From IMG/VR virus record IMGVR_UViG_3300030616_000020, positions 34,693 through 98,692 of that record: 64,000 nt of DNA; one strand, written 5' to 3'. Origin of the DNA: a virus. Under the pieces are notes generated by a model. The model worked only from the letters and a program-made list of their open reading frames with translations, had not been told where the DNA came from and searched no databases. Of this stretch, positions 23,502-32,328 are shown one piece after another. Both the position numbers and the translations under genes were made by a program. How positions within the stretch are numbered: the first letter of the stretch is position 1; every line of letters begins with the position of its first letter.

Positions 23502-24768
23502 TTCTCAAAATAAAATCGCTGTTTAAATACACTGCTTCACTCAAGTCAAACTTCTTAGTCATATTCTTGAACCACTTGTCGCTTTGAGTTCCGGGAACCC
23601 TGATGATCCACATGTCAGCGTGTTCATCAACAGCAAGCCTGTCAAGCCTACCCTTTTTCTGTTTAGACTTGGTTGCAGAGCCAATATATGACTCCATTAT
23701 CGCATGAGTTGCACCTACAAGATTTAACCCAAGCGTAAGAGAATTACAGCTACCAAGCTCCTTGATCCTTCCGTCGTTGAATTTCTCGATTAACTGAGCA
23801 TTCAATTTATCGGAGTTCTTGGAGTGAACTGTATATTTACTGATCTTATCAGCTTGAGCTGTAAACTCAGAGAACACAAGTACTTTAGCGTTGGGCATCT
23901 CTGCTCTGATTCCACCACTGATACGTTTTGCTATTCTTCCTGTCGAAGGTAAGTTCAACAGAAAGTTCTTTCTTGCTTTAATAGCATTCATATATACAGC
24001 AGCAGCACCTTTCTGCTGAGTTGTACCTCTGCCTTGCCAAAACCACAATCTTGCATCACGGAACCAGTCAGTAGAGCCTTGAGCCATCATGAGTTCCTGA
24101 CCTTTCTTCATTCTTTCGGTCAGATAATCGTAATACTCTTTCTCTCCTCTTTCATAGTCTTTACCTCTGTATGTGACAATGATTCTGTCTTCATCTGAGA
24201 GGTTGTGATTTACGATAAAGAATCTGGTCTTGTTTATCAGACCATCTTCTGCGGAATTGTAGTACTCATATACGATAGGACAAAATCTATCGTAATAGAT
24301 TTGCTTGTCATTATCGTCAGTAATATCATGGGTTGCAGTCAATCCGAGAATATACTTGAACTCGTTGTTTTCAAGCAACTTACTATATTCCGGGGTCATG
24401 ATGGTATGAATCTCGTCAAGAATAACGAAATCATACTTACGATCAGTCCATTTATAGCAGGTTTGAATATTCTCCATTTCAATATTGAGAGTCCTTGAAG
24501 GTCTCTCACCATCGTAATCAATTGTCCACAATCCATCTCTCCACGGTTCAAATCCCCATTTAACCAGTTCATCATACCAGTTTTTCTTGAGGTTTGTTCG
24601 TGGTGAGGTTATCAGGACATTTGTTATATCATCCTGATCATGGATGAACAGCGTGGCTGCTCTACTTTTACCTGTGCCGGTTTCAAGACATAATGTACCT
24701 ATACTACCAGCATCGACGAATGCTTTCAAAGCCTTGCTCTGTAGCTCGTCTTTAAGTTTATCTATCAT
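23431..24768 (-). CDS. Superfamily 2 helicase
   Basis: 445 residues. Helicase motifs in order: I LETGTGKSRAA, Ia ITSPRTNLKKNW, II FVILDEIHT, III GLTATHD, then in the second RecA domain VLVFSEFTAQ (IV), LTLGLNLVGATHAIM (V) and SATKSKQKKGRLDRL (VI, Q...GR..R). It would unwind or remodel DNA in replication or repair. The DEIH box and short length resemble the SNF2/SF2 helicases of crAss-like phages. It is coupled by ATGA to the upstream small gene. Confidence 0.88.
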   Translation of the reverse strand: MIDKLKDELQSKALKAFVDAGSIGTLCLETGTGKSRAATLFIHDQDDITNVLITSPRTNLKKNWYDELVKWGFEPWRDGLWTIDYDGERPSRTLNIEMENIQTCYKWTDRKYDFVILDEIHTIMTPEYSKLLENNEFKYILGLTATHDITDDNDKQIYYDRFCPIVYEYYNSAEDGLINKTRFFIVNHNLSDEDRIIVTYRGKDYERGEKEYYDYLTERMKKGQELMMAQGSTDWFRDARLWFWQGRGTTQQKGAAAVYMNAIKARKNFLLNLPSTGRIAKRISGGIRAEMPNAKVLVFSEFTAQADKISKYTVHSKNSDKLNAQLIEKFNDGRIKELGSCNSLTLGLNLVGATHAIMESYIGSATKSKQKKGRLDRLAVDEHADMWIIRVPGTQSDKWFKNMTKKFDLSEAVYLNSDFILRNDFDYRKSEIKTKVAIPHVGPDD

Positions 24769-25019
24769 AAATTTTCCTGTGAAATATTCTTATAGCCCAT
24801 TTGTTTAAGTTCGCTTCTGTTATATAATCTCTCTATCTCTAAACCCTCAGCAATGACCTGTTGTTCGGTCATCTTCCAACCAAGAACCTCTCCTCCGGGA
24901 TTGATTCCCAGATCATGCGCTTTTGTTACAGCTTCATGAAAATTAGAAGCTCTTACAATAGTGCATCCGAGGTTAAGGTTCAGATCAGGGTCTCTGAACG
25001 ATAACCATGTATACATCAT
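24765..25019 (-). CDS. Small hypothetical protein
   Basis: 84 residues (start MMYTWLSF). Alpha/beta, with no motif I recognise. Its stop overlaps the helicase start (ATGA), so the two are coupled. Confidence 0.6.
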   Translation of the reverse strand: MMYTWLSFRDPDLNLNLGCTIVRASNFHEAVTKAHDLGINPGGEVLGWKMTEQQVIAEGLEIERLYNRSELKQMGYKNISQENL

Positions 25020-25024
25020 TTAGA

Positions 25025-25165
25025 TTAGGTTTTTGAGTTATTAAATGCTTCGTCACAAATACAAGAGGAAATCTTCATATGGCAATGAGGACAGATACCC
25101 TTTCGTTTAGCCTCCTTTCTTCTTTGATACTCCTGTTCGTAAATCTTCTCATCTGCTTTCATCAT
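25025..25165 (-). CDS. Small zinc-motif protein
   Basis: 46 residues, basic N-terminal helix followed by GICPHCHMKISSCICDE, a Cys/His cluster that could bind zinc. The start overlaps the stop of the upstream 42-residue gene as ATGATG/TGA, which supports translation of both. Confidence 0.55.
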   Translation of the reverse strand: MMKADEKIYEQEYQRRKEAKRKGICPHCHMKISSCICDEAFNNSKT

Positions 25166-25290
25166 TTTGTATTTTTAATGGTAGCAAGACGACCTTCGAG
25201 CTTTCTTTGAGCTTCAGGGTTTCCTTCAAAACGGAAATACTGTTGTTCAAGTCGTCTGATCTTTTTCACGGTAGATTTTTCTTTCGCCAT
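25162..25290 (-). CDS. Small basic protein
   Basis: 42 residues, highly basic (MAKEKSTVKKIRRLEQQ...). Overlaps the next gene by ATGA. Function unknown. Confidence 0.5.
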   Translation of the reverse strand: MAKEKSTVKKIRRLEQQYFRFEGNPEAQRKLEGRLATIKNTK

Positions 25291-25300
25291 AATCAGTTAG

Positions 25301-25690
25301 TTATAATTCAAAATATTGATCTGCCAGCTTATTATACTCGTACAAAGGTAGTCCCATTTTTCTTGCGATCTTCCTTATCCTTAAGTTGTTGATTGTACGT
25401 GCAGTAAACATGCACACTCCAACAGACACAAGCACAAAAGCAAAAATGTAGGTTGGTATTGCAATAAAAGTTCTCATGGGTTTTCCGGTAAAGTCACTGA
25501 CGACAGTCCCAACGAAACCTATGATAAAAGAAATAGCAAGAATCCATACCACAATCCTGCTGATTGCGACTTTTGGAACTAAATCTTTGTTAGTCCCTTC
25601 TTTGGAGAAATGCTTGTAAATAAATACAACAAATCTTCCGGGGGGATACTTGTTGTAGACTGCTAGGAATTCTTCTCTTGTGATACTCAT
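25301..25690 (-). CDS. Two-helix membrane protein
   Basis: 129 residues from ATG 25690 (MSITREEF). Two transmembrane helices (about 45-67 and 80-100) with a cytoplasmic N-terminal region and a basic C-terminal tail (RIRKIARKMG). The start overlaps the stop of a 44-residue membrane gene by ATGA. Function unknown. Confidence 0.65.
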   Translation of the reverse strand: MSITREEFLAVYNKYPPGRFVVFIYKHFSKEGTNKDLVPKVAISRIVVWILAISFIIGFVGTVVSDFTGKPMRTFIAIPTYIFAFVLVSVGVCMFTARTINNLRIRKIARKMGLPLYEYNKLADQYFEL

Positions 25691-25821
25691 GGTAATATAT
25701 TTAAGTGTCCATTGTTCTCTAATACTCCTATAATGGCAGCAGCTATGATCAGGATTATGACTATAATTATTGTCCAATCCATACCATCTCTCCACCTCTG
25801 CTCTTTAGTCCTCTTAATCAT
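25687..25821 (-). CDS. Very small membrane protein
   Basis: 44 residues: charged N-terminus, one strong transmembrane helix (WTIIIVIILIIAAAIIGVL), short tail. It overlaps the upstream gene by 8 bases and the downstream one by 4, which favours a real gene. Confidence 0.6.
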   Translation of the reverse strand: MIKRTKEQRWRDGMDWTIIIVIILIIAAAIIGVLENNGHLNILP

Positions 25822-26035
25822 TGAATTCTCCCATTGCATGTTGAAAATCTGGTTCATCTGGATAACATTCCGGTCTCCCTTCAGTATAAATTATCCCATT
25901 TCTCACATAAATGAAGTCAGGATAAGGCATTCCGGGTTCCCAAAACTTATCACGAAAACATCCACAGACAACACACTCATGGGTTTCAATACAATGCTTA
26001 CGAGCATCTATCTCTTTCCATTTGTGTTTGATCAT
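25814..26035 (-). CDS. Small Cys-rich protein
   Basis: 73 residues with HECVVCGCF near residue 20 and a later single Cys; probably metal binding. Coupled by ATGA to the upstream HNH gene. Function unknown. Confidence 0.6.
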   Translation of the reverse strand: MIKHKWKEIDARKHCIETHECVVCGCFRDKFWEPGMPYPDFIYVRNGIIYTEGRPECYPDEPDFQHAMGEFND

Positions 26036-26349
26036 ATCCGTCCGTGTTCTTCCATGTGGCAGTTTCTACAGAGAGTAATCATATCTTCATCAGCAGCTTC
26101 CCATGGTAAACCATTATATCTTATATGGTGTACATGCAGGGGATTAAGCGCACCCGTAGGTGGGTCAAGCTTACAATGAGGATCATGTTTACCATTACCT
26201 TGCTGTCCACATTTTTGACAGGTGTAATTATCTCTTTCAAGGATTTCTCTGCGTCTTTCTTTCCACTCAGGGGTTTCTAATAATTTGAAATATCTCTCAC
26301 TGTTTGCCCGTTTTGCTTTCTTGGACAATTTCTTCTTCTTCTTTCTCAC
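26032..26349 (-). CDS. HNH endonuclease (small)
   Basis: 105 residues, GTG start (no in-frame ATG before the domain). A very basic N-terminus (RKKKKKLSKKAKR) precedes the HNH core: CQKCG, HVHHIRYNGLPWE, and CRNCHMEEH. Two Cys pairs bind zinc, and the HH pair with the later H is catalytic. It lies three bases after the DNA polymerase stop, a common site for phage HNH genes. It could be a homing or packaging-linked nuclease. Confidence 0.85.
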   Translation of the reverse strand: MRKKKKKLSKKAKRANSERYFKLLETPEWKERRREILERDNYTCQKCGQQGNGKHDPHCKLDPPTGALNPLHVHHIRYNGLPWEAADEDMITLCRNCHMEEHGRI

Positions 26350-26351
26350 GA

Positions 26352-28250
26352 TTAGAACAGTTTTCGTTGACCGTCATCGACAGCATACCTGATTCTGTTT
26401 GCTCTTGCGATATAATAGTTATAATCTATACCATACTCTTCCATCGGTGCTTCATAATACCTGTTGAATATCTTACACGTTTTACCTGCTTCCAATGATA
26501 TTATTCTACCATCTTCTTTATGTCTTTTCGTGAGTGAACCACCTGTACGGGACATATAATACCTAATTGTACGTTGCTGTACGTCGTCGACCTGTCTCTG
26601 GTTATGAATATAACTGTAAACAATGTTCCAATCTTTTCTCGCTCTAAATCCAATTCCAAAGTCATAGATATTATCATGATTGCGAATAAAATCTTCAATT
26701 GGTATATCTTCAAAATAATATGCATGAAGTGCTTTAGGGACTACACGCATGGACCAGTTCTTATTGTATGCTACTGCTCCATTCTGCGTGGGTATAATCT
26801 CAAAACAACCCTTAGGTTTAATATATCCATCAGTTGTTCTTGCAAGATAATTATTTACATCTCTAATAATCATATCACTGTACTCAGCATACTCAAGGAC
26901 CATCCCTGTTCTCTTTTCCCAAGCAAGACAGATATTTCTCACAGCATCTTCATCTTGTCTTGGGATCATAACCGTAATACCATCGGTATTGGCCTGAAGC
27001 ATTGTCAGATTCTTGATACTATCAACCAGCCATTCTGACAGCATAGCCAGCAGTAGTTGACCATTGATAGTTATTCGCATGGTATACATAGGATCATAAA
27101 ATAATGAATACTGGTCATTTGATTTACCGTATACACCATTTAATGCTAGTTTAAGTCCAGAATTTACCGGCTTATTACCTTCTTTTTTGGCTTTCATTCT
27201 GGTATCGAATAATTCCTTATACACCTCTGAGAATGTTTGTCCGAGGTGTTGAGGATAAAAACCATGTTGTATAGCCAAAGCAGGGTAATATGCTGCTACA
27301 TCAATATCGAGGATCAGCATATCCTCTGTAGACTTATACACTCCTGATTCTATGCAACCATGAATACCACCAACACCGAAATCATACTTGAATCCTTTAT
27401 AGATTGCTGATTTCTCAAATGGTTTGTAAGTGGTATATACAGTGGTTTCTTTGAAGAAGTCATGTATCTCTCTGAGTTCTTTGCTTTCAAAGTATATATA
27501 AGGTAGGAGACATTTGCCAAGATCAATCTCTCTGCGATATGTCCGTAAATCTTTTACAGCATTGTAGTGTACATTCTTCTTTCGTGCGATCTGTCTACCG
27601 AAAATCTCTTGTCCGATTTTAGGATCATTATAATTTCTTAGTTGCAGATTGTAAGTTGCAGATAGCATCTTACGCAATTCTACCATGTCTGCGCTTAAAT
27701 GATAAAACTTATGAGTTGAAGCGGTATCATTATGATTATAGCTTAGAATCTCTGGAATCTCATCTTCTGTAACCCAATGGTCATGCTCGAATGGCATATC
27801 CTGAACGTTTGGGTAGTTGATAGCTATTTGTACAGCCTTAAGGGAAGTTCTCTTTGCTTTGTTATCGAAGTGATGTATCCTGAATAAATCTAATTGCGGT
27901 ATCATCTCTTTCCACTCCGGTATAGCTGAATATTCTTCTTTTAAAATCCTTTGTGATTCCCAATGCATCATTTCTAATATCTTAGCTACACGTACATTTG
28001 CACCAGCATGACGATGCGCATCTATCGTGTTAATGAAGAAATGTAAAAGTGGGTAATCATAATTTACATTGTTAAATCCAATCAGTCCTGCTACCTCAGT
28101 CATTAAGAAATCGAAGTAAACATCAATGTCATTTCTGCTTTCGTGAATTACAAATACTCTTATATCCTCAATATCATCTCTGTTAATAAATACGCCTGAA
28201 TGAAAGTTTTCTAGTTGCTCTAGGTCGTAGACCCACACTTTCTTTTTCAT
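26352..28250 (-). CDS. Family B-type DNA polymerase
   Basis: 632 residues from ATG 28250. The exonuclease domain shows VYDLEQLE (Exo I DxE), GFNNVNYDYPLL (Exo II) and YNHNDTAST (Exo III YxxxD). Polymerase motifs: A DIDVAAYYPALAI, B LKLALNGVYGKSND, C ANTDGITVM (the first Asp of the usual DTD is Asn). It is shorter than cellular family B enzymes and has no obvious TPR insertions of protein-primed polymerases. It would replicate the phage genome with the primase and helicase genes downstream. A terminator precedes it. Confidence 0.9.
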   Translation of the reverse strand: MKKKVWVYDLEQLENFHSGVFINRDDIEDIRVFVIHESRNDIDVYFDFLMTEVAGLIGFNNVNYDYPLLHFFINTIDAHRHAGANVRVAKILEMMHWESQRILKEEYSAIPEWKEMIPQLDLFRIHHFDNKAKRTSLKAVQIAINYPNVQDMPFEHDHWVTEDEIPEILSYNHNDTASTHKFYHLSADMVELRKMLSATYNLQLRNYNDPKIGQEIFGRQIARKKNVHYNAVKDLRTYRREIDLGKCLLPYIYFESKELREIHDFFKETTVYTTYKPFEKSAIYKGFKYDFGVGGIHGCIESGVYKSTEDMLILDIDVAAYYPALAIQHGFYPQHLGQTFSEVYKELFDTRMKAKKEGNKPVNSGLKLALNGVYGKSNDQYSLFYDPMYTMRITINGQLLLAMLSEWLVDSIKNLTMLQANTDGITVMIPRQDEDAVRNICLAWEKRTGMVLEYAEYSDMIIRDVNNYLARTTDGYIKPKGCFEIIPTQNGAVAYNKNWSMRVVPKALHAYYFEDIPIEDFIRNHDNIYDFGIGFRARKDWNIVYSYIHNQRQVDDVQQRTIRYYMSRTGGSLTKRHKEDGRIISLEAGKTCKIFNRYYEAPMEEYGIDYNYYIARANRIRYAVDDGQRKLF

Positions 28251-28271
28251 AAGCTTATAGATTAGAGAGTT

Positions 28272-28301
28272 AAAAAGGAGCATCCCCGAAGGGACACTCC
28301 T
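28272..28301 (-). terminator. Rho-independent terminator upstream of the polymerase
   Basis: On the minus strand an 11-bp stem (AGGAGTGTCCC with GGGATGCTCCT, two G-U pairs) is closed by a TTCG tetraloop and followed by a T run. The wobble pairs fit only the minus strand. Confidence 0.85.
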
Positions 28302-28335
28302 ATAAAGTTATGAAATTTGAAGAGAAAAGCTACTT

Positions 28336-28836
28336 CTACTTCTTGGTATCAGCAGCCTCCTTGAAGTCGGCAATGGCAGGATCGACAGCAGTTACAGCAT
28401 CGGTGTCATGCTGAATCAGTCTGTCGGTGATATCGCTACCCTCAGGTACGACTTCAGTTTTCCACATGATCGTCTCTCCATTCTTCTTCAGAACCTCTCC
28501 GGTGGTGGGATTGATCTTCTCCCTGTAACCCAGTTCTTCACCGAGTTCACTTTCGAGTTTTTCCAGAGTTACAATCCTGTGGGGAGCTACGGCAACAGAA
28601 TAATCTGAGCCTTCCCTCAGCTTGTATTCGGCAATGGTTGCCTCAAGGTCTTCAATTGAACCCACGATGAATCCAACCTTGTTCCTCTTGTTCAGGAACC
28701 CGTTGGAAAGGGTTACAACTGTCGACATCAGCATCAAGCTGCCGAATTCAGGCTTGTTTGAATTGATACGAATCAGACCGTTGGCGGTCAGCTCGTTTCC
28801 TTCTTTCTCATTCCATTTTGTCACAACACATTTCAT
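28336..28836 (-). CDS. Hypothetical early protein
   Basis: 166 residues, alpha/beta with a helical acidic C-terminus (DPAIADFKEAADTKK). Its codon usage is richer in G/C-ending codons than its neighbours, suggesting high expression. It has its own leader and is followed by a strong terminator, so it is probably an abundant single-gene transcript. No family recognised. Confidence 0.6.
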   Translation of the reverse strand: MKCVVTKWNEKEGNELTANGLIRINSNKPEFGSLMLMSTVVTLSNGFLNKRNKVGFIVGSIEDLEATIAEYKLREGSDYSVAVAPHRIVTLEKLESELGEELGYREKINPTTGEVLKKNGETIMWKTEVVPEGSDITDRLIQHDTDAVTAVDPAIADFKEAADTKK

Positions 28837-28961
28837 GATTTCTCAATTTTAAGTTAAACATCTAAATAAAAGTCAAGATGTAATGTCTACCATGTACAAA
28901 GGCGTGTTGAGTTATTTTTACTCTTACACTGCACAATCTCCTATAGCTTCTATTACATAGA

Positions 28962-29054
28962 GAGGTGGGAGAGAGTCGAACTCTCCTACACGATCTAACT
29001 ACAATTAAATACTGTTACATGGCAAGAACAGGATCGTGCGTCACCGTCCACCTC
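28962..29054 (-). ncRNA. tRNA-like structured RNA
   Basis: On the minus strand GAGGTGG (29054-29048) pairs perfectly with CCACCTC (28968-28962) as an acceptor-like stem, and GAGAG-TTCGACT-CTCTC forms a canonical T arm next to it. In place of D and anticodon arms is a 7-bp stem CACGATC/GATCGTG enclosing a hairpin with CTTGCCATG in its loop and a GTAGTTA before the closing strand. At 93 nt with no normal D arm it is not a clean tRNA. It could be a tRNA mimic, perhaps a diverged relative of the RNAs near 2-3 kb. Confidence 0.45.
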
Positions 29055-29070
29055 ATAACATAGAGGAGCG

Positions 29071-29300
29071 CAGAGGAGTCGAACCTCTGTGTATAAATCC
29101 TTTCCAATCTATCTGCCGATAGTCAGTGGATCGCAAGGTATTACATCACTTCACTTAACATCATTCAGTCGTTTATTATACTTTATAGGGATACATAGGT
29201 ACGGAACCTATGCCCAACTGTATCATATGTAAGGAGAGGTGAATTGGAATTTCAACCATTAACTCACTCGGATAAATACTGATCCCTTCGCTCCGGGATG
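29071..29300 (-). ncRNA. Region with two further T-arm-like hairpins, unassigned structured RNA
   Basis: Between the 28336-28836 gene and the gene at 29391 there are more than 500 bases without a credible ORF. Minus-strand T-arm-like hairpins CAGAGG-TTCGACT... (29089-29071) and CATAGG-TTCCGTA-... (29212-29194) stand out. The second may belong to an RNA with ends GGGAT (29286) and ATCCC (29188). I cannot draw complete cloverleaves, so these are reported as tRNA-like fragments. Confidence 0.35.
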
Positions 29301-29390
29301 ACAGTTTACTTGGGTGGAAGAAGTGAAACTGCCAAAACTTCTTTGCAGATTGGAACCACAATATTTGTCAGGATATGATATCTACGGCTA

Positions 29391-29708
29391 TCACATCCAA
29401 TCCATCATATCGTCAAGATCAAAATGAGAGTCAATTGCATTATCTGCTTGGTGTTTGATCTTGATGTTTTGCTCTGGAAGAACAAATTTGAAATTCTTAG
29501 GCTTTTTACCAATAGGAACAATCTGATCTATTGTTGTGATCGGACTGTTACATTGACATAAAAACTTAATAGCTTCAAAAACGTCAGTAAACCTCATGTT
29601 CTTGATCTCAGTCAAGTACTCAGGTTCGCAATCGTGGTCATCAATCATTCTCGTAGGATCGCCATAGTATTCCACTACTATGACGGAAGGTGGCTTTTTG
29701 GTTTCCAT
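29391..29708 (-). CDS. Hypothetical protein
   Basis: 105 residues from ATG 29708 (METKKPPSVIVVEYYGDP). Compact alpha/beta with an acidic C-terminus (DSHFDLDDMMDWM). No family recognised. Confidence 0.6.
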   Translation of the reverse strand: METKKPPSVIVVEYYGDPTRMIDDHDCEPEYLTEIKNMRFTDVFEAIKFLCQCNSPITTIDQIVPIGKKPKNFKFVLPEQNIKIKHQADNAIDSHFDLDDMMDWM

Positions 29709-29735
29709 CTGCACTTCAATTTAAAGGATTAGTAT

Positions 29736-30113
29736 TCAGTTCATCATAATCTCCGAAATTTCCTTATCTAACTGATCCTTAATATCTTCCTCTCTTATCA
29801 ACACAGTCTTCTCATAGAAATCTTCTTCTTCAAGAAAATCTACTATGTCTCCACGGCCTGTTAAACGAGCTACCATAATTACATTGTATTTGGTAATTCT
29901 CATGTACACATGGGTAAATCCATATTTCATGTAGAAATATCTCATTGTTCCAAGCTCTATGTCAATTGTCAAAGGATAGGCTATTAAGGCTTGATTCTTC
30001 CATACCGACTCACTGTATTTCAGAAAGAATTTCTTAAAAAACCTATTCCACCACCAGTTTCTACGCCTATATTCAGGCTTTAATTTTCTATTTGTTACTA
30101 TCAGGTTTTGCAT
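29736..30113 (-). CDS. Hypothetical protein
   Basis: 125 residues. Basic, aromatic N-terminus (RRRNWWWNRFFKKFF) and an acidic C-terminus. Preceded by a terminator, so it begins its own transcript or depends on read-through. No family recognised. Confidence 0.6.
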   Translation of the reverse strand: MQNLIVTNRKLKPEYRRRNWWWNRFFKKFFLKYSESVWKNQALIAYPLTIDIELGTMRYFYMKYGFTHVYMRITKYNVIMVARLTGRGDIVDFLEEEDFYEKTVLIREEDIKDQLDKEISEIMMN

Positions 30114-30136
30114 AGCTTTAATTTAGAGTTGAAAAT

Positions 30137-30173
30137 GAAAAAACAGCGTGGCTACTGTCCTTCACCACGCTGT
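30137..30173 (-). terminator. Rho-independent terminator
   Basis: ACAGCGTGG and CCACGCTGT form a 9-bp stem on the minus strand, followed by TTTTTT. It directly follows the 30177-30476 gene. Confidence 0.85.
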
Positions 30174-30176
30174 CTG

Positions 30177-30476
30177 TTAGTCGACGGAAACTTTGGTTGC
30201 ATATACTACGTCCTCGAAGCCATCCACAATCTTTAAGGTTTTAATCTCAAAGGCTTTGGTATTCTTCAAATCTTTAGATAATTCACCTGTCGAAGCGTTG
30301 TAGAAGTTGAATTTCTCCTCTAACACCTTGACAACTACCATCATCGTATCATAGGCATTTGATCCCAATACATCACCGACTTCTACATCGGCTTCAGTAT
30401 TGAAAGCATACCTTTTCAACTTTGTGGTGGATGCGTCAACCCTCTCGTTAGAATAAACTACTAAGATGGTTTTCAT
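30177..30476 (-). CDS. Hypothetical protein
   Basis: 99 residues, beta-rich with lysines (MKTILVVYSNERVDAS...). Lies two bases after the ParB-like gene and ends at a strong terminator. No family recognised. Confidence 0.6.
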   Translation of the reverse strand: MKTILVVYSNERVDASTTKLKRYAFNTEADVEVGDVLGSNAYDTMMVVVKVLEEKFNFYNASTGELSKDLKNTKAFEIKTLKIVDGFEDVVYATKVSVD

Positions 30477-30478
30477 AA

Positions 30479-31231
30479 TTACTCTAAATAAAAGATACGT
30501 TCTTCCAAGATAGTTTCTAACTCATTTACAGCACTATATGCACCTCTAATTATATCAGCATTCTCAGTGAGACGCTGTTTGATCACGAAATGATTGTAGT
30601 CCTGAGTTGAGTTGTAAAACCTGATAAATGCTGCGATCAACCGATTTGGAAGATATCCGGTTGCAGCATGACCAAGTTCAGGGATTGAAAGCAGGTCTAC
30701 GATATGATTCATCATTGTCCGAAAACGAGAACGATCCACAATGTGATACCTGCCGAGCTTTATCAGACGTGCGATAGAAGCTCTGTTAGGAAGATTCATC
30801 GCAACCATAGCAATACCCTGAGGCTTGATACCGTAACGATTTATGCTCCTGTACAAATGCTTATAATCCTCAGTTAATTCAGCCCAAGCTTTGATGTAAT
30901 CCATCAGAGTCCAAGGCTTTGAGGTATTGTTCATATCAGTCAAGAACTTTACAAGCTGCTCTTTCGTACCAACAATCTGATGCTTGAATACGATATGTTT
31001 ACCAAGTGTGACAAGAGCCTCAAAAAGGTGTTGTCCATCAGCAATATATTCACGCATCACACCGTCTATAACGTCAGTTTTCACAATTATGACAAGACGG
31101 TTATTGCCATGTAGTGACACGGATTGGCGCATGATGGACGTATGACGATAGTCCAGCTCCCTATTTAATCCGTGAGGTAAACGATGAAACCTTTCGTAAT
31201 CCAAGGTTTCTTGAATGTCATCTTTTCTCAT
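30479..31231 (-). CDS. ParB-like nuclease/DNA-binding protein
   Basis: 250 residues. The N-terminal 110 residues fit the ParB N-domain fold: a strand pair, then EYIADGQHLFEALVTLGK (the ADGQH box equivalent to DGxxR/H in ParB/Srx) and NNTSKPWTLMDYIKAWAEL. The C-terminal part is helical and DNA-binding-like. ParB-type proteins occur in crAss-like phages and in PRTRC cassettes, which also carry ThiF and JAB genes, so it might relate to the cassette at 13-18 kb. Segregation, transcription control or nuclease function cannot be told apart from sequence. Confidence 0.65.
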   Translation of the reverse strand: MRKDDIQETLDYERFHRLPHGLNRELDYRHTSIMRQSVSLHGNNRLVIIVKTDVIDGVMREYIADGQHLFEALVTLGKHIVFKHQIVGTKEQLVKFLTDMNNTSKPWTLMDYIKAWAELTEDYKHLYRSINRYGIKPQGIAMVAMNLPNRASIARLIKLGRYHIVDRSRFRTMMNHIVDLLSIPELGHAATGYLPNRLIAAFIRFYNSTQDYNHFVIKQRLTENADIIRGAYSAVNELETILEERIFYLE

Positions 31232-31281
31232 GATTCCAATTTTAGTTTAAGAATATCTGTTTTATGAAAGTTTACTCAAAT

Positions 31282-31331
31282 AAAAAGGGTGTAACGGCAG
31301 AAAGTATGGTGACGATCTGCCCATTACACCC
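31282..31331 (-). terminator. Rho-independent terminator
   Basis: GGGTGTAA...TTACACCC plus an inner GGCAGA/TCTGCC form a long stem on the minus strand, followed by TTTTTATTT. It lies between the genes at 31414-31818 and 30479-31231. Confidence 0.85.
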
Positions 31332-31413
31332 ACACTAGTCCAAAGACCAGCGACCAGTAGTTCTATTAAAGAAAAGCCACTTTCCCTAACTCGTATGAAG
31401 AAGCTACTGAGTA

Positions 31414-31818
31414 CTAAATACAAAACTTGTCGATATGGATGGATTTAGTAATGCGATCTGCAACTCTTATCACCCTAAATGGTGATTTGAGAATGTCTTT
31501 TTGGTTCCAAATGCTCTTAAGTGCAGTCATTACAGGTAGTGGCACAAGTACCACATCGACTTTTTTCATAGCAAAGAACGTAAACCAATAATCAATTTCA
31601 TCGGCACAACGTTCAGAGAGTGTCCATTCAAGCGAAACAGTCTTAAATTTACTGCTACGCTGAGGATGTGAAGTCTCGTCCACATCAAGCATCAATTTTA
31701 TAGCCAAATCTGCGTCAACAGGAGGTATAATTGTACCATCAGTGAATCTAAATGGATGAGGAGAGCTAAAATTAGCAACCCTCAGTCCATTAGATAGTGT
31801 ATGTATCCACTTATCCAT
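31414..31818 (-). CDS. Hypothetical protein
   Basis: 134 residues, alpha/beta, start MDKWIHTLSNGLR. Contains a helical CADEIDYWFTFFAMKK segment. Overlaps the upstream gene by 8 bases. No family recognised. Confidence 0.6.
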   Translation of the reverse strand: MDKWIHTLSNGLRVANFSSPHPFRFTDGTIIPPVDADLAIKLMLDVDETSHPQRSSKFKTVSLEWTLSERCADEIDYWFTFFAMKKVDVVLVPLPVMTALKSIWNQKDILKSPFRVIRVADRITKSIHIDKFCI

Positions 31819-32305
31819 TTTTTATTGCTTCTTCAACAGTATCAGGTAGACTTAAATAAAATGTTCCATTTAATATATCTACAATCTTAAGTTGATATTT
31901 AATACTGAGCCATAAAGGTCTCTTTTGTCTATGTTCCCAATCTGAAAGATAATTATGTGATCCAGTACCATATCCTCTTGTTTTCTTAGTCTGACGAGAT
32001 TTCTCTTCTTTAGTGAGTACATCACGATTAGCTAAGAAATGTACTTCAATGTGAGTTGTTGGTTCGTCGAACATAGGAACGTGGATGTCTGATCCAAAGT
32101 AAAGACCACAGTTTGATCCACGATACCTATAGGTCATTTTGTACTTACCTTTGATTACATGATCTTTACATTGATCTCTACAAAGATTATCTACTATTGT
32201 ATTGATTTCTTCAATTACTTGATGAAGTATTCCATCTGCGGTCATTCTCATTTTAATACCTTCCCATAGAAGGTTGTAATGTTCTTCTGAAGTTCTTGAG
32301 TTCAT
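31811..32305 (-). CDS. Hypothetical protein
   Basis: 164 residues with a Cys-containing helix (LCRDQCKDH), a polar YRYRGSNCGLYFGSD strand region, and a basic middle. Preceded by a terminator. No family recognised. Confidence 0.6.
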   Translation of the reverse strand: MNSRTSEEHYNLLWEGIKMRMTADGILHQVIEEINTIVDNLCRDQCKDHVIKGKYKMTYRYRGSNCGLYFGSDIHVPMFDEPTTHIEVHFLANRDVLTKEEKSRQTKKTRGYGTGSHNYLSDWEHRQKRPLWLSIKYQLKIVDILNGTFYLSLPDTVEEAIKNG

Positions 32306-32328
32306 ATCGCTACAGTTTTAAATTAAAC

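Noticed and set aside
29176-29361. A 61-codon minus-strand ORF in the tRNA-like region.
   Set aside because: It overlaps T-arm-like hairpins, has no plausible protein pattern and lacks coupling to neighbours.
31332-31413. Repeated GACCAG/CTGGTC words and CAGTAGCTTC in the gap before 31414, considered as another Y-RNA-like module.
   Set aside because: No inner stem or TACTTCG partner can be drawn; resemblance is limited to a few bases.
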